Below, piece after piece: positions 16,133 to 23,960 of a DNA stretch of 64,000 bases. Position 1 is the stretch's first letter. Each line of letters opens with the position of its first letter. Both the position numbers and the translations under genes were made by a program. Origin of the DNA: Actinoallomurus vinaceus (lineage in GTDB: Bacteria > Actinomycetota > Actinomycetes > Streptosporangiales > Streptosporangiaceae); contig NZ_BAABHK010000023.1 of assembly GCF_039542055.1 (NCBI RefSeq), forward strand, positions 1 through 64,000, given 5' to 3'. Under the pieces are notes generated by a model. It had not been told where the DNA came from and searched no databases. It was given only the letters and a program-made list of their open reading frames with translations.

Positions 16133-16924
16133 TCAGGTGAGGGTTTCGCCGCCGTCGACGGTGATGACCTGGCCGGTGACGTAGTTGTTGGCCATGAGGA
16201 AGAGGGCCGAGGCGGCGGCTTCCTCGGCGGTGCCGAAGCGGCCGAGGGGAGCGGTCGATCCCGCGGCGGCGATCGCATCGTCGGAGTCCATCCCCGCCGC
16301 CGAGCGCAGGAGCGGGGTGTCGATCCGGCCGAAGCGGATGGTGTTCACGCGCAGCCGTGCGGGGGCGAGCTCCACGGCGAGGGCCTTGGTGAGGATCTCC
16401 ACGGCACCACCGACCGACAGCGGGGCGGCCAGTCCGGGAGCGGGGCGGACCACGAGGATTCCCGAGCTGAACGTGAGCGAGCCGCCGGCGGGAAGCCGGG
16501 TCGCCGCCGCGCGGGCGGCGGCGAAGGCCCCCCAGAGGCGGGCGTCAACGGTCGCGTGGATTGCGTCGGCCGACAGTTCGGCCAGGGGCGCGGCGCCGCT
16601 GAGGCCGCCCGCCGTGAGGAGCACATGGTCGACGTGGCCCGCCCTGTCGAAGGCCTCAGCGAGGGTCTGCTCGTCTCCGCCGTCGCCGGGAACGGCCAGC
16701 ACGGCGTCGTCGGGATCCTCCGCGTTCGCGCTTCGCACCCGGGCGACGGCCGCCTTCAGCCGATCGGGGTCGCGGCCGACCAGCACGACGCGGGCGCCGA
16801 CCGAACGCAGGAGGACGCCCGCCGCCAGCCCGATGCCCGAGCTTCCGCCGATGAGGACGGCGGTCGTGCCGGAGAGGGCGCTCGGCAGCGGTGAACGAAC
16901 GGGGATGGGCGTCGCAGTGCTCAT
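16133..16924 (-). CDS. SDR-like protein lacking the YxxxK catalytic pair
   Basis: 263 residues with a Rossmann fold typical of short-chain dehydrogenases: VLIGGSSGIGLAAGVLL, VVLVGRDPDRL, LLTAGGLSG, the Ser-containing LTFSSGILVV, and a C-terminal VTGQVITVDGG. At the place where YxxxK should stand (before the helix AVEILTKALAVELAP) the sequence is APLSVGG, so both Tyr and Lys are gone. It may bind NAD(P) without classical catalysis. Its promoter faces a divergent tetR gene and holds that regulator's probable operator. Confidence 0.85.
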   Translation of the reverse strand: MSTATPIPVRSPLPSALSGTTAVLIGGSSGIGLAAGVLLRSVGARVVLVGRDPDRLKAAVARVRSANAEDPDDAVLAVPGDGGDEQTLAEAFDRAGHVDHVLLTAGGLSGAAPLAELSADAIHATVDARLWGAFAAARAAATRLPAGGSLTFSSGILVVRPAPGLAAPLSVGGAVEILTKALAVELAPARLRVNTIRFGRIDTPLLRSAAGMDSDDAIAAAGSTAPLGRFGTAEEAAASALFLMANNYVTGQVITVDGGETLT

Positions 16925-16947
16925 GGGAGAGCCTTTCGATCGAAATA

Positions 16948-16959
16948 AACCATCTGGTT
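16948..16959. promoter_or_regulatory. Putative TetR operator upstream of the SDR-like gene
   Basis: AACCATCTGGTT, an inverted repeat AACCA-N2-TGGTT, 23 bp before the SDR-like start. A related site AACC-N4-GGTT stands before the divergent tetR gene. Confidence 0.65.
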
Positions 16960-17003
16960 GTTTTACTGCAGCCCCGATACTGCCGCCTGGGCGGAGAGGA
17001 GTC

Positions 17004-17015
17004 AACCGGATGGTT
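17004..17015. promoter_or_regulatory. Putative TetR operator at the tetR start
   Basis: AACCGGATGGTT (AACC-N4-GGTT), ending 10 bp before the tetR ATG. It shares the arms of the site at 16948-16959, so one repressor probably controls both divergent genes. Confidence 0.65.
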
Positions 17016-17025
17016 TAATTCGGTC

Positions 17026-17640
17026 ATGGCCTATGACGCGGAGGACACCAGACGGCGGATCTTCGCCGCCGCCGCCGACGAGTTCGCCGCGCACGGCCTG
17101 GCGGGGGCCAGGGTCGACCGGATCGCGACGGCCGCCAGGGCCAACAAGCAGGCCATCTACCTGTACTACGGGAGCAAGGAGAAGCTGTTCGCCGCCATCC
17201 TGCGGGCGAAGCTGGAGGAGGTCTGCGCCTCCATCTCCATCGATCCCGACGCGGTGGCCGAGTCGGTCGGGCAGATCTTCGACTGGTACCAGGAGCACCC
17301 GGAGCTGATCAGGCTGCTGCTGTGGGAGGCGCTGGAGGTATGCGGCGAGCCCGGCGAGGGCGACCCGGAGCGCCGTGCCGCCTTCGGCGAGAAGGTTCAC
17401 CATCTCGTGGACGGAGGCTTCGCCCGCCACCTTCCCGACGACGCACGCGTCCGCGCCATCCAGGACCTGCTGTTCACCGTCATGGGACTGATCGCCTGGA
17501 ACTTCGCGGTGCCCGAGATGTGCCGCCTCGTCCTGGACGAGGAGACCTACCCGGCCGCCTTGGCCCGCCGCCGCGAGACAGTGATCGAAGTCGCTCGCAA
17601 ACTCGCCACCACCCCGGACGCCTCGCTGCCACCGCCGTGA
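17026..17640 (+). CDS. TetR family transcriptional regulator
   Basis: 204 residues. TetR helix-turn-helix at about 8-55 (TRRRIFAAAADEFAAHGLAG, then ANKQAIYLYYGSKEKLFAAIL), followed by a helical ligand domain of the TetR_C type (HPELIRLLLWEALE). The ATG at 17026 gives the normal TetR N-terminus. Divergent from the SDR-like gene with paired AACC-N4-GGTT sites between them, which supports autoregulation. Confidence 0.93.
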   Translation: MAYDAEDTRRRIFAAAADEFAAHGLAGARVDRIATAARANKQAIYLYYGSKEKLFAAILRAKLEEVCASISIDPDAVAESVGQIFDWYQEHPELIRLLLWEALEVCGEPGEGDPERRAAFGEKVHHLVDGGFARHLPDDARVRAIQDLLFTVMGLIAWNFAVPEMCRLVLDEETYPAALARRRETVIEVARKLATTPDASLPPP

Positions 17641-17767
17641 CCTGGGCAGAGCTCAATCAGCCGTAAGGAGTGTTCAAGCCGTTACATGCTGACGACGCGT
17701 CCGAAATGCCCCGGAAACGCCGGTCCGATTTCCTCACGGCTCGTGATCTACGAGCGGAGGACACCCC

Positions 17768-18082
17768 GTGGGCATACCGTCGGATGACGAACTCGACGCC
17801 TTCATCAAGGCGCGGCTGACGCTGGCTGGAGTGGATCTCAACCGGCTCCCCGAGTCGCCGGATCCCGCCACCGGCGCGCCGACGCGGGCGCAGGCCATGG
17901 AGTACCTGCGGACGTTCCTGGCCGGGGCGAAGACCGGCGGTGTCCGGTCCGGCGGGCGGCCCGCCGCGATCAACACCTGGCGACCGCCTGCGGCCGGTGA
18001 CGACTCGGCCGCCCTGTCCCAGCAGGCCGATCCGCCGCTGGAGTATCCCTCGATCTCGACTGCCTGGACGGATGCGCGATGA
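17768..18082 (+). CDS. Small hypothetical protein coupled to the amidase
   Basis: 104 residues, no signal peptide or TM. The first half looks helical (DDELDAFIKARLTLAGVDLNR, RAQAMEYLRTFLAG), while the C-terminal part is Pro/Ala-rich and probably disordered. GTG start. Its stop overlaps the amidase ATG (ATGA), so the two are translated together. It may be a chaperone or partner for the Tat-exported amidase, but no family is recognised. Confidence 0.65.
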   Translation: MGIPSDDELDAFIKARLTLAGVDLNRLPESPDPATGAPTRAQAMEYLRTFLAGAKTGGVRSGGRPAAINTWRPPAAGDDSAALSQQADPPLEYPSISTAWTDAR

Positions 18083-19644
18083 GCCGGGCCTACTCCCGCC
18101 GGATCTTCCTGGCCCGTTCCGGCGCGGTGACCGCCGCCGCGGCCGTGGCCGCCGCGCCCACGGCGGCGCGCGCCGCGAGCCTCGCCCGCCGGCCCGTCCT
18201 CCCGGACGTCCCCGTACGCAAGGAGGCCATCAGCGATCCCACGGAGGCGACGCTCGCCGAGGCCGCCACGCTACTCCGCCATCGCAGGCTGACCGCCGTG
18301 CGGCTCGTTCAGGCGCACCTCGACCGCATCACGGCCTACGACGCGACCTACCAGGCCTACGTCACCGTGACGGGGGCGCAGGCGCTGGCCGCCGCCACGG
18401 AGGCCGACCGCCGGCCCTCCGGCCCCCTCGCCGGGATCCCGCTGTGCATCAAGGACAACTACTTCACCGCAGGCGTCCGGACGACGGCGAACTCCTTCAT
18501 TTTCGACCGATTCGTTCCGGCGTACGACGCCACGAGCGTCGCCCGGCTCAAGAGCGCCGGCGGCATCGTCATCGGCAAGGGCCAGATGGGCCCGCTGGCC
18601 ACCACGCGGGCGACCACGCCCGACGGCCGGATCACGACCGTCAACGCCTGGACGCCGACCGACCCCTCGGTCGACCCGGGCGGCTCGTCCACCGGGCCGG
18701 CCTGCGCGGTCGCCGGCCGGATGGCCACCTCCTCGATCGGCACGCAGACGGGCGGCAGCATCGTCCTGCCGTCCAACCAGCAGAACCTCACCGGGCTGAA
18801 GCCGACGATGGGCCGCACGTCGATCTACGGCGTCATCCCGCTGTCGTTCACCCGCGACCACAGCGGGCCGCTGGCCCGCGACGCGATGGACGCCGCGATC
18901 ATGCTGACGATCCTCGCCGGGCCTGACCCGCACGACCCGCGAACCCTCGGCCTGCCCCGTGTCCCCGACCTCATCGGCGCCGCCACCCCCGTACGCCGGA
19001 ACGGGAAGGTTCGGCTGCGGCGCGCCACGCGCATCGGCGTGCCGCCGGACTACCTCACCGGGGCGAGCAGCCAAGTGATCGCGCTCCGCAAGGCGTTCCT
19101 CGCCACGCTCGACGCCGTCCCGGGCGCGCGGACGGTGGAGATCTCCTATCCGGCCGACTGGTCGCTGCTGACCGGCGCGTTCAACGACGTGCGGCTGGCC
19201 GAGCGGACCGAGCCGTTCCGCGCCTGGTTGCAGAAGGATCCCACGCTCTTCGGCGTCTCCCTGCTGAGCTGGCTGGGCGGGCTGATGCTGTCCGGCGACG
19301 AGTGGGTCACCGGGCAGCGGGCGAAGACACACCTACTCCGCGAGGTCCTCGACGGCGTGCTGAACGACTGCGACGTGGTCCTGCAGACCGGTCCCGTGCC
19401 CTTCGACATCCTCGGCCTGCCGGAGATCGGCTTCCCGATCGGGTTCGACGGCGGTGTGCCGGTGGGCACGATCCTCGGCGGCGGCCCGTACGAGGAGGAT
19501 CGGCTCCTGGAGGTGGTCGCGGCCTACCAGGCGGTCACGGACTGGCAGTGGCGGCGTCCCGCCGACCCGCCCCAGGCGAGGGTGATGGCCCGAGCCGCCC
19601 GGCCGCGGATCGACGCCGTGAAAGCGGCGGCCACGAGCGCGTGA
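18079..19644 (+). CDS. Tat-exported amidase-signature hydrolase
   Basis: 521 residues. Twin-arginine signal SRRIFLARSG at 6-14 followed by an Ala-rich hydrophobic stretch ending near ARAAS. The amidase signature domain has the Lys-Ser-Ser triad in CIKDNYF (K125), DPGGSSTGPA (S203 or neighbouring S204) and TQTGGSI (S227). The GGSSTG motif differs slightly from the usual GGSSGG. It hydrolyses an amide or ester outside the membrane; the substrate is unknown. Translationally coupled to the small upstream gene. Confidence 0.9.
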   Translation: MSRAYSRRIFLARSGAVTAAAAVAAAPTAARAASLARRPVLPDVPVRKEAISDPTEATLAEAATLLRHRRLTAVRLVQAHLDRITAYDATYQAYVTVTGAQALAAATEADRRPSGPLAGIPLCIKDNYFTAGVRTTANSFIFDRFVPAYDATSVARLKSAGGIVIGKGQMGPLATTRATTPDGRITTVNAWTPTDPSVDPGGSSTGPACAVAGRMATSSIGTQTGGSIVLPSNQQNLTGLKPTMGRTSIYGVIPLSFTRDHSGPLARDAMDAAIMLTILAGPDPHDPRTLGLPRVPDLIGAATPVRRNGKVRLRRATRIGVPPDYLTGASSQVIALRKAFLATLDAVPGARTVEISYPADWSLLTGAFNDVRLAERTEPFRAWLQKDPTLFGVSLLSWLGGLMLSGDEWVTGQRAKTHLLREVLDGVLNDCDVVLQTGPVPFDILGLPEIGFPIGFDGGVPVGTILGGGPYEEDRLLEVVAAYQAVTDWQWRRPADPPQARVMARAARPRIDAVKAAATSA

Positions 19645-19828
19645 CACAGGGCCCTGGTCGAGAGCCGGACCTGCCGCCGGTACGCGTTGCGGCACAATGT
19701 CGAGGTCGGTCTGCTTGTCGCCGACCTTGGTGGATTCCGCTTCCGGGGCCAACGTCGCAGGCGGCTGCGGCTTTGGCCGGGTGACGCGGGGCCGTACGAG
19801 ACTGGCCGCATATGGACCGGGGGATGGG

Positions 19829-20551
19829 ATGCCGCTGGAGAACGAGGACCGGCCGTCGGACTCGCCCTACGTCCACCGCGTGTGGCGTAGCCGTGCGTCC
19901 GGGGTCGCGCGGATGACCTCGATCGCGACGTCGAACTGGGAGCTGGTGTTCTGGGAGGACCAGGGCCGCGTACACGCCGCCGTACGGGGCCCGGAGACCA
20001 CGGCCTCGAGCGTCGACGTGCCCGACGGGTCAGAGTCCTTCGGCATCACGTTCGCGCACGGCACCTCGATGCCGCACCTGCCTCCCGCGCGCCTCGTCGA
20101 CTCCGCCTGGGAGAGCCCGCACGCGACCGCGACGAGGTTCGTGCTGGGCGGCGACGAGTGGCTCATGCCCGGTTTCGAGAGCGCGGAGCAGCTCGTCGTC
20201 CGGCTCGTACGGGAGGGCGTCGTCGTACGGGACCCGCTCGTCGACGAGGTCCTGGCCGGCGGGATGCCGGACGTCGGGACGAGGTCGGTGCAGCGCCGTG
20301 TCGCCGCGGCGACCGGGCTCACCCAGGGCGGCATCCGGCAGATCGAACGCGCCCGGCAGGCCGCGATCCTGCTTGGCGAGGGCGTCCCGTCGCTCGAGGT
20401 CGTCGACCGGCTCGGCTACTACGACCAGCCGCACCTCGCCCGCTCGCTGACGCGCTTCATCGGCCGTACCGCGACCGAGCTGTGCCGGCGGGGTGCGGCC
20501 GAGCAGCCCCTGTCGCTCCTGTACAAGACCGGCACCGCCGCCGATTCCTAA
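19829..20551 (+). CDS. AraC family transcriptional regulator
   Basis: 240 residues. The C-terminal AraC-type DNA-binding domain lies at about 150-225 (SVQRRVAAATGLTQGGIRQIERARQAAILL, then VVDRLGYYDQPHLARSLTRFIGRTATEL). The N-terminal half is a cupin-like sensing domain. It begins a plus-strand group with an alpha/beta hydrolase and a RibD-like reductase, 54 bp and 12 bp apart, which it probably controls. The ATG is chosen from spacing, and an earlier in-frame start is possible. Confidence 0.88.
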   Translation: MPLENEDRPSDSPYVHRVWRSRASGVARMTSIATSNWELVFWEDQGRVHAAVRGPETTASSVDVPDGSESFGITFAHGTSMPHLPPARLVDSAWESPHATATRFVLGGDEWLMPGFESAEQLVVRLVREGVVVRDPLVDEVLAGGMPDVGTRSVQRRVAAATGLTQGGIRQIERARQAAILLGEGVPSLEVVDRLGYYDQPHLARSLTRFIGRTATELCRRGAAEQPLSLLYKTGTAADS

Positions 20552-20605
20552 CCTTGGTGCCGTTGCGGGAGAGATCCCACATCGTCACCAGGAAGGGCAA
20601 TCCAG

Positions 20606-21418
20606 ATGACCGAGAACGTCAACGCGGCCGCCGTGTCCGCCGACGGCACCGTGATCGCGTTCACCGCGTGGGGCGAGGGCGAGCCGCTCATCATCATCGA
20701 CGGCGCGACCGGCTATCCCGCCATCAACCCGACGAACGAGGAGATCGGGCGGCTGCTGGGCGAGGAGTTCCGGACCTACGCCTACGACCGTCGCGGACGC
20801 GGCGAGAGCACCGACACCGCACCGTACGCCGTGGAGCGCGAGATCGAGGACCTCGCCGCGCTCATCGAGGTCGCGGGCAAGCCGGCGACCGTGTTCGGCT
20901 GGTCGTCCGGCGCGGTCCTCGCGCTCGACGCCGCGGCGGCCGGTCTGCCGATCGCGCGGCTCGCCCTGTTCGAGCCGCCGTTCGTCGTCGACGACAGTCG
21001 CCCGCCGTTGCCCGCGGACTACGTGGAGCGCCTCGACGCCGCCGTGGCCGACGGTCGCCCCGGGGACGCCGCGGAGCTGTTCCTGACCGCCGCGGTCGGC
21101 ATGCCCGCCGAGGCCGTCGGGGGCATCCGGCAGAGCGAGTTCTGGCCGATCATGGAGGGCGTCGCGCCGACGATCGCCTATGACGGCCGGATCATGGGGA
21201 CCACGATGTCGGGCGCCCCGCTCCCCCGCGATCGCTGGGCCGCCGTCACCGCGCCCACGCTCGTGATGCACGGCACGGGGACGTTCCCGTTCATCGTCGC
21301 GGGCGCCCAGGCGCTCGCCGAACTGCTGCCGACCGCGACCCTGCGGGCCGTCGAGGGCGAGCAGCACAGCGCCCCCGCCGGTGTGATCGCCGCCGCGCTG
21401 CGCGACTTCGCCCGCTAG
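20606..21418 (+). CDS. Alpha/beta hydrolase
   Basis: 270 residues of the alpha/beta hydrolase fold. Oxyanion region DGATGYP, strand-loop YDRRGRGES, nucleophile elbow GWSSG, late Asp region APTLVMHGTGT and the catalytic His in EGEQHSAPAG. The usual Asp before the His is not obvious. An AGGAAGGG-like ribosome site precedes the ATG. It lies between the AraC regulator and the RibD-like gene. Substrate unknown. Confidence 0.88.
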   Translation: MTENVNAAAVSADGTVIAFTAWGEGEPLIIIDGATGYPAINPTNEEIGRLLGEEFRTYAYDRRGRGESTDTAPYAVEREIEDLAALIEVAGKPATVFGWSSGAVLALDAAAAGLPIARLALFEPPFVVDDSRPPLPADYVERLDAAVADGRPGDAAELFLTAAVGMPAEAVGGIRQSEFWPIMEGVAPTIAYDGRIMGTTMSGAPLPRDRWAAVTAPTLVMHGTGTFPFIVAGAQALAELLPTATLRAVEGEQHSAPAGVIAAALRDFAR

Positions 21419-21430
21419 GAGAGCGACGCC

Positions 21431-21994
21431 ATGGGACGGATCGTGGTCACCGAGTTCATCTCGCTCGACGGCGTCGTGCAGGCGCCCGGTGGAGAGGACT
21501 TCAAGTATCCGAACTGGAGCTTCGAGTTCGACCGCGGCGAGGAGGGCGAGAAGTTCAAGGTCGACGAGGCGCTCGGCGCCGAGGCGTTGCTCCTCGGCCG
21601 CCGGACGTACGAGGGATTCGCCGCGGCCTGGCCGCAGTACGAGGGCGAGCTCGCCGACAAGTACAACGGGATGCCGAAGTACGTCGTCTCGAGCACGCTC
21701 ACCGACCCCGAGTGGAACAACACGCGCGTGCTCTCCGGCGGCCTGGTCGAGGAGGTGACCCGGCTCAAGAAGGAGGTGGACGGCGACATCTCGGTCGCCG
21801 GCAGCATCCGGCTCGTGCGGGGACTGCTCGAGCACGACCTCGTCGACGAGCTCCACCTCATGATGTTCCCGGTCCTCCTCGGCACCGGGAGGCGCCTGTT
21901 CGGGGAGACCTCGGACAGGTCGGCGTGGACGCTGACCGAATCGATCACCGTCGGCGAGGGCGTGCTCATCACGATCCTCCATCGAGCACGGTGA
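21431..21994 (+). CDS. Dihydrofolate reductase/RibD C-terminal family protein
   Basis: 187 residues. The start GRIVVTEFISLDGVVQAPGG, the central ALLLGRRTYEGFAAAWP and the end DELHLMMFPVLLGTGRRLFG are the marks of the RibD_C/DHFR-like NADPH reductases. These are usually of unknown substrate when they stand outside riboflavin clusters. It follows the hydrolase after 12 bp, so the two are co-transcribed. It is convergent with a membrane protein gene seven bases away. Confidence 0.9.
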   Translation: MGRIVVTEFISLDGVVQAPGGEDFKYPNWSFEFDRGEEGEKFKVDEALGAEALLLGRRTYEGFAAAWPQYEGELADKYNGMPKYVVSSTLTDPEWNNTRVLSGGLVEEVTRLKKEVDGDISVAGSIRLVRGLLEHDLVDELHLMMFPVLLGTGRRLFGETSDRSAWTLTESITVGEGVLITILHRAR

Positions 21995-22000
21995 CCGGCT

Positions 22001-22447
22001 CTAGCGTGAGGCCGCGACGGATGCCCGTGTCGGCCGGGCCAGACCGAGCAGGCCGCTGCCCTTGAGGAACAGGAAGAGGCCGCCGAGGCCGAGGAGTCCG
22101 GACAGGATCCACTCGTGGCTGCCGGCGGGCCGGTAGACCTGTCCGGACCGGCCGACGTCCCGTGCCCGGGTGCGCGTCCCCGCCGTCAGCCCGCCCGCGC
22201 CGCCGTACAGGAAGACGTCCGGCCGCGTCAGCGTGCCGTCGTCCGAGCGGAACGCGCCCTGCCAGTTGCAGGCCGTGTGCCCGGGATGGCGGACGCAGTT
22301 CAACCGGTCGGCGGTGAAGGTCCCCTGGGTGCCCGCTCCGGACCGGGCGGCCCTGAGCACCGGCCCCACGTTCGGGACGACGAGGTACAGCAGGAACACG
22401 CCCAGCAGGGCCAGGAGCACATCGAACGCGGAGACGCGCCACCTCAT
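22001..22447 (-). CDS. Small membrane protein with an extracytoplasmic middle
   Basis: 148 residues with a TM at 8-27 (FDVLLALLGVFLLYLVVPNV) and another near the C-terminus (WILSGLLGLGGLFLFLKGSGLL). The middle (about 35-110) is hydrophilic and holds two Cys (NCVRHPGHTACNW) that could form a disulfide outside the cell. I do not recognise a family. It lies 10 bp after another membrane gene on the same strand. Confidence 0.75.
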   Translation of the reverse strand: MRWRVSAFDVLLALLGVFLLYLVVPNVGPVLRAARSGAGTQGTFTADRLNCVRHPGHTACNWQGAFRSDDGTLTRPDVFLYGGAGGLTAGTRTRARDVGRSGQVYRPAGSHEWILSGLLGLGGLFLFLKGSGLLGLARPTRASVAASR

Positions 22448-22457
22448 CGCGGGTGTC

Positions 22458-23042
22458 CTACGCCTCCGCGGGAGCCTGCCGCCGCGTCGGCTCGGCGCAG
22501 GAGCACTTCATGTCGGCGCGTTCGCGGGCGCTGGGCCGGCGGTGCAGGAGCATGGCCACGACCATGGGCACGGTGACGAGTCCGTTGTAGACCAGGTGGA
22601 GCTCGACCCGTGGGAAGAACAGCTGCAGGATGCTGGTCGGGACGGCTCGATGGGCCAGGTAGCTGTGGGTGGAGGCCTGGATGAGCAGGAGCAGGTGCTC
22701 GAAGTGGTGCCAGACCTGGATTCCCAGGGCGATGTTCCACCAGGTCCGGGACCTGCCGGTGAAGCCGGGCCGCAGCATGATCAGACCGATCAGCATGAGC
22801 ACCGCGTAGCCGTAGTGCAGCCACTCCGACTTGATCAGCCAGGGGAACGGCTCGCCCAGCAGGCCGCGCGCCTTGGGCACCGGCCAGCCCAGTACCCAGA
22901 TCTGGATCGCCTGAACGACGTGCTCGGCCCAGTGGGCGATGACGATGAAGGCGAAGACCGCCAGGGCGGGCCGGTGGTAGCGGGTGTTGATCGCGGACAG
23001 GACGCCCTCATGCCCGGAGGCCGATACCGCTCGAGTCACCAT
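22458..23042 (-). CDS. Polytopic membrane protein with paired His motifs
   Basis: 194 residues with about five hydrophobic segments. Two segments carry histidine groups: FIVIAHWAEHVVQ and IQVWHHFEHLLLLIQ. These could bind a metal or haem in the membrane, which is an inference from pattern only. The ATG at 23042 is preceded by GGCGGGA. It forms a two-gene unit with the following small membrane protein. The 292-bp region upstream is A+T-richer than the surroundings and probably holds the divergent promoters. Function unknown. Confidence 0.72.
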   Translation of the reverse strand: MVTRAVSASGHEGVLSAINTRYHRPALAVFAFIVIAHWAEHVVQAIQIWVLGWPVPKARGLLGEPFPWLIKSEWLHYGYAVLMLIGLIMLRPGFTGRSRTWWNIALGIQVWHHFEHLLLLIQASTHSYLAHRAVPTSILQLFFPRVELHLVYNGLVTVPMVVAMLLHRRPSARERADMKCSCAEPTRRQAPAEA

Positions 23043-23334
23043 GACGATTCCCGCCTTTCTGATCACGAATACGGGACCACGGGACGCAGTTTTCGGGTGG
23101 CCTAATTTCACGAATCCGGACAGATTTACACGCCCGGAATGCGTCATCGAATTAGTGGATAATAGCCCGATGTGAACAACTGACGATAAAGCACGTCATC
23201 ATCGGCATGACACCTGGCCACATCCGGCGGCGACCGTTGACAGCGCGCGGGATCCAGGGTGACCATGCGGCTGCCGGGCGTCCTCTCGCCGCGAGTCGCA
23301 TGCCGGGGTTTCCGCCTTCTCTTACGGAGCCTTA

Positions 23335-23886
23335 ATGTCACACATCACGCTGGACACCGATGAGCCGGGAATCCGCGGACTCTTCCAATTCCGACCGGAG
23401 ACGGCGGCCCCGCTCAACCGGCTGGCCGAGGTGTTGCTGCGCGGCGACAGCACGCTGACCCGGGGAGAGCGGGAACTGATCGCCGCCCATGTCTCGTCGC
23501 TGAACCAGTGCCGTTTCTGCACTTCCTCCCACGCAGCGTTCGCCGCGGCCCAACTCCCGGAGGGAATGGAGTTGGTGGACCGGGTACGCGCGGATCTGGA
23601 GACCGCGCCGGTCTCGGCGAAGCTGAAGGCGTTGTTGCGGATCGCGGCCGCGGTGCAGCGCAGCGGCCTCGAGGTCACCCCGGATCTGGTGCGGGCGGCC
23701 CGCGCGGAGGGCGCCACCGACCTGGAGATCCACGACACCGTCCTCATCGCCGCCGCGTTCTGCATGTTCAACCGCTACGTCGACGGCCTGGGCACCTGGG
23801 CCCCGGACGACCCGGCCGCCTACGCCGCGGCGGCCGAGCTCATCGTCACCTCCGGATACGTCTCGCTCGTGGACGAGAGCGCGTGA
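23335..23886 (+). CDS. AhpD-like/carboxymuconolactone decarboxylase family protein
   Basis: 183 residues, all-helical alkylhydroperoxidase D fold. The redox motif CRFCTSSH (CxxC...H) sits after LTRGERELIAAHVSSLNQ, as in peroxidase-related CMD proteins. The second half repeats the helical bundle. It probably acts as a thiol-dependent peroxidase or related enzyme in the cytoplasm. GGAG lies six bases before the ATG. It is separated from the following regulator gene by 74 bp containing that regulator's palindrome. Confidence 0.88.
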   Translation: MSHITLDTDEPGIRGLFQFRPETAAPLNRLAEVLLRGDSTLTRGERELIAAHVSSLNQCRFCTSSHAAFAAAQLPEGMELVDRVRADLETAPVSAKLKALLRIAAAVQRSGLEVTPDLVRAARAEGATDLEIHDTVLIAAAFCMFNRYVDGLGTWAPDDPAAYAAAAELIVTSGYVSLVDESA

Positions 23887-23903
23887 CGTAAGGTCCTCGT
23901 CGG

Positions 23904-23929
23904 TATTTGTCGCTGGCGGACGACAAATA
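23904..23929. promoter_or_regulatory. Operator-like palindrome upstream of the GntR-SBP regulator
   Basis: TATTTGTCG-N8-CGACAAATA, perfect 9-bp arms, 31 bp before the regulator start. The core ATTTG(T/C)C and the 8-bp spacer recur upstream of the importer gene at 25488-25513, which points to one protein binding both. Confidence 0.8.
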
Positions 23930-23960
23930 TGCTTGTCCTGATCCCGGACCGAGGACGTTC

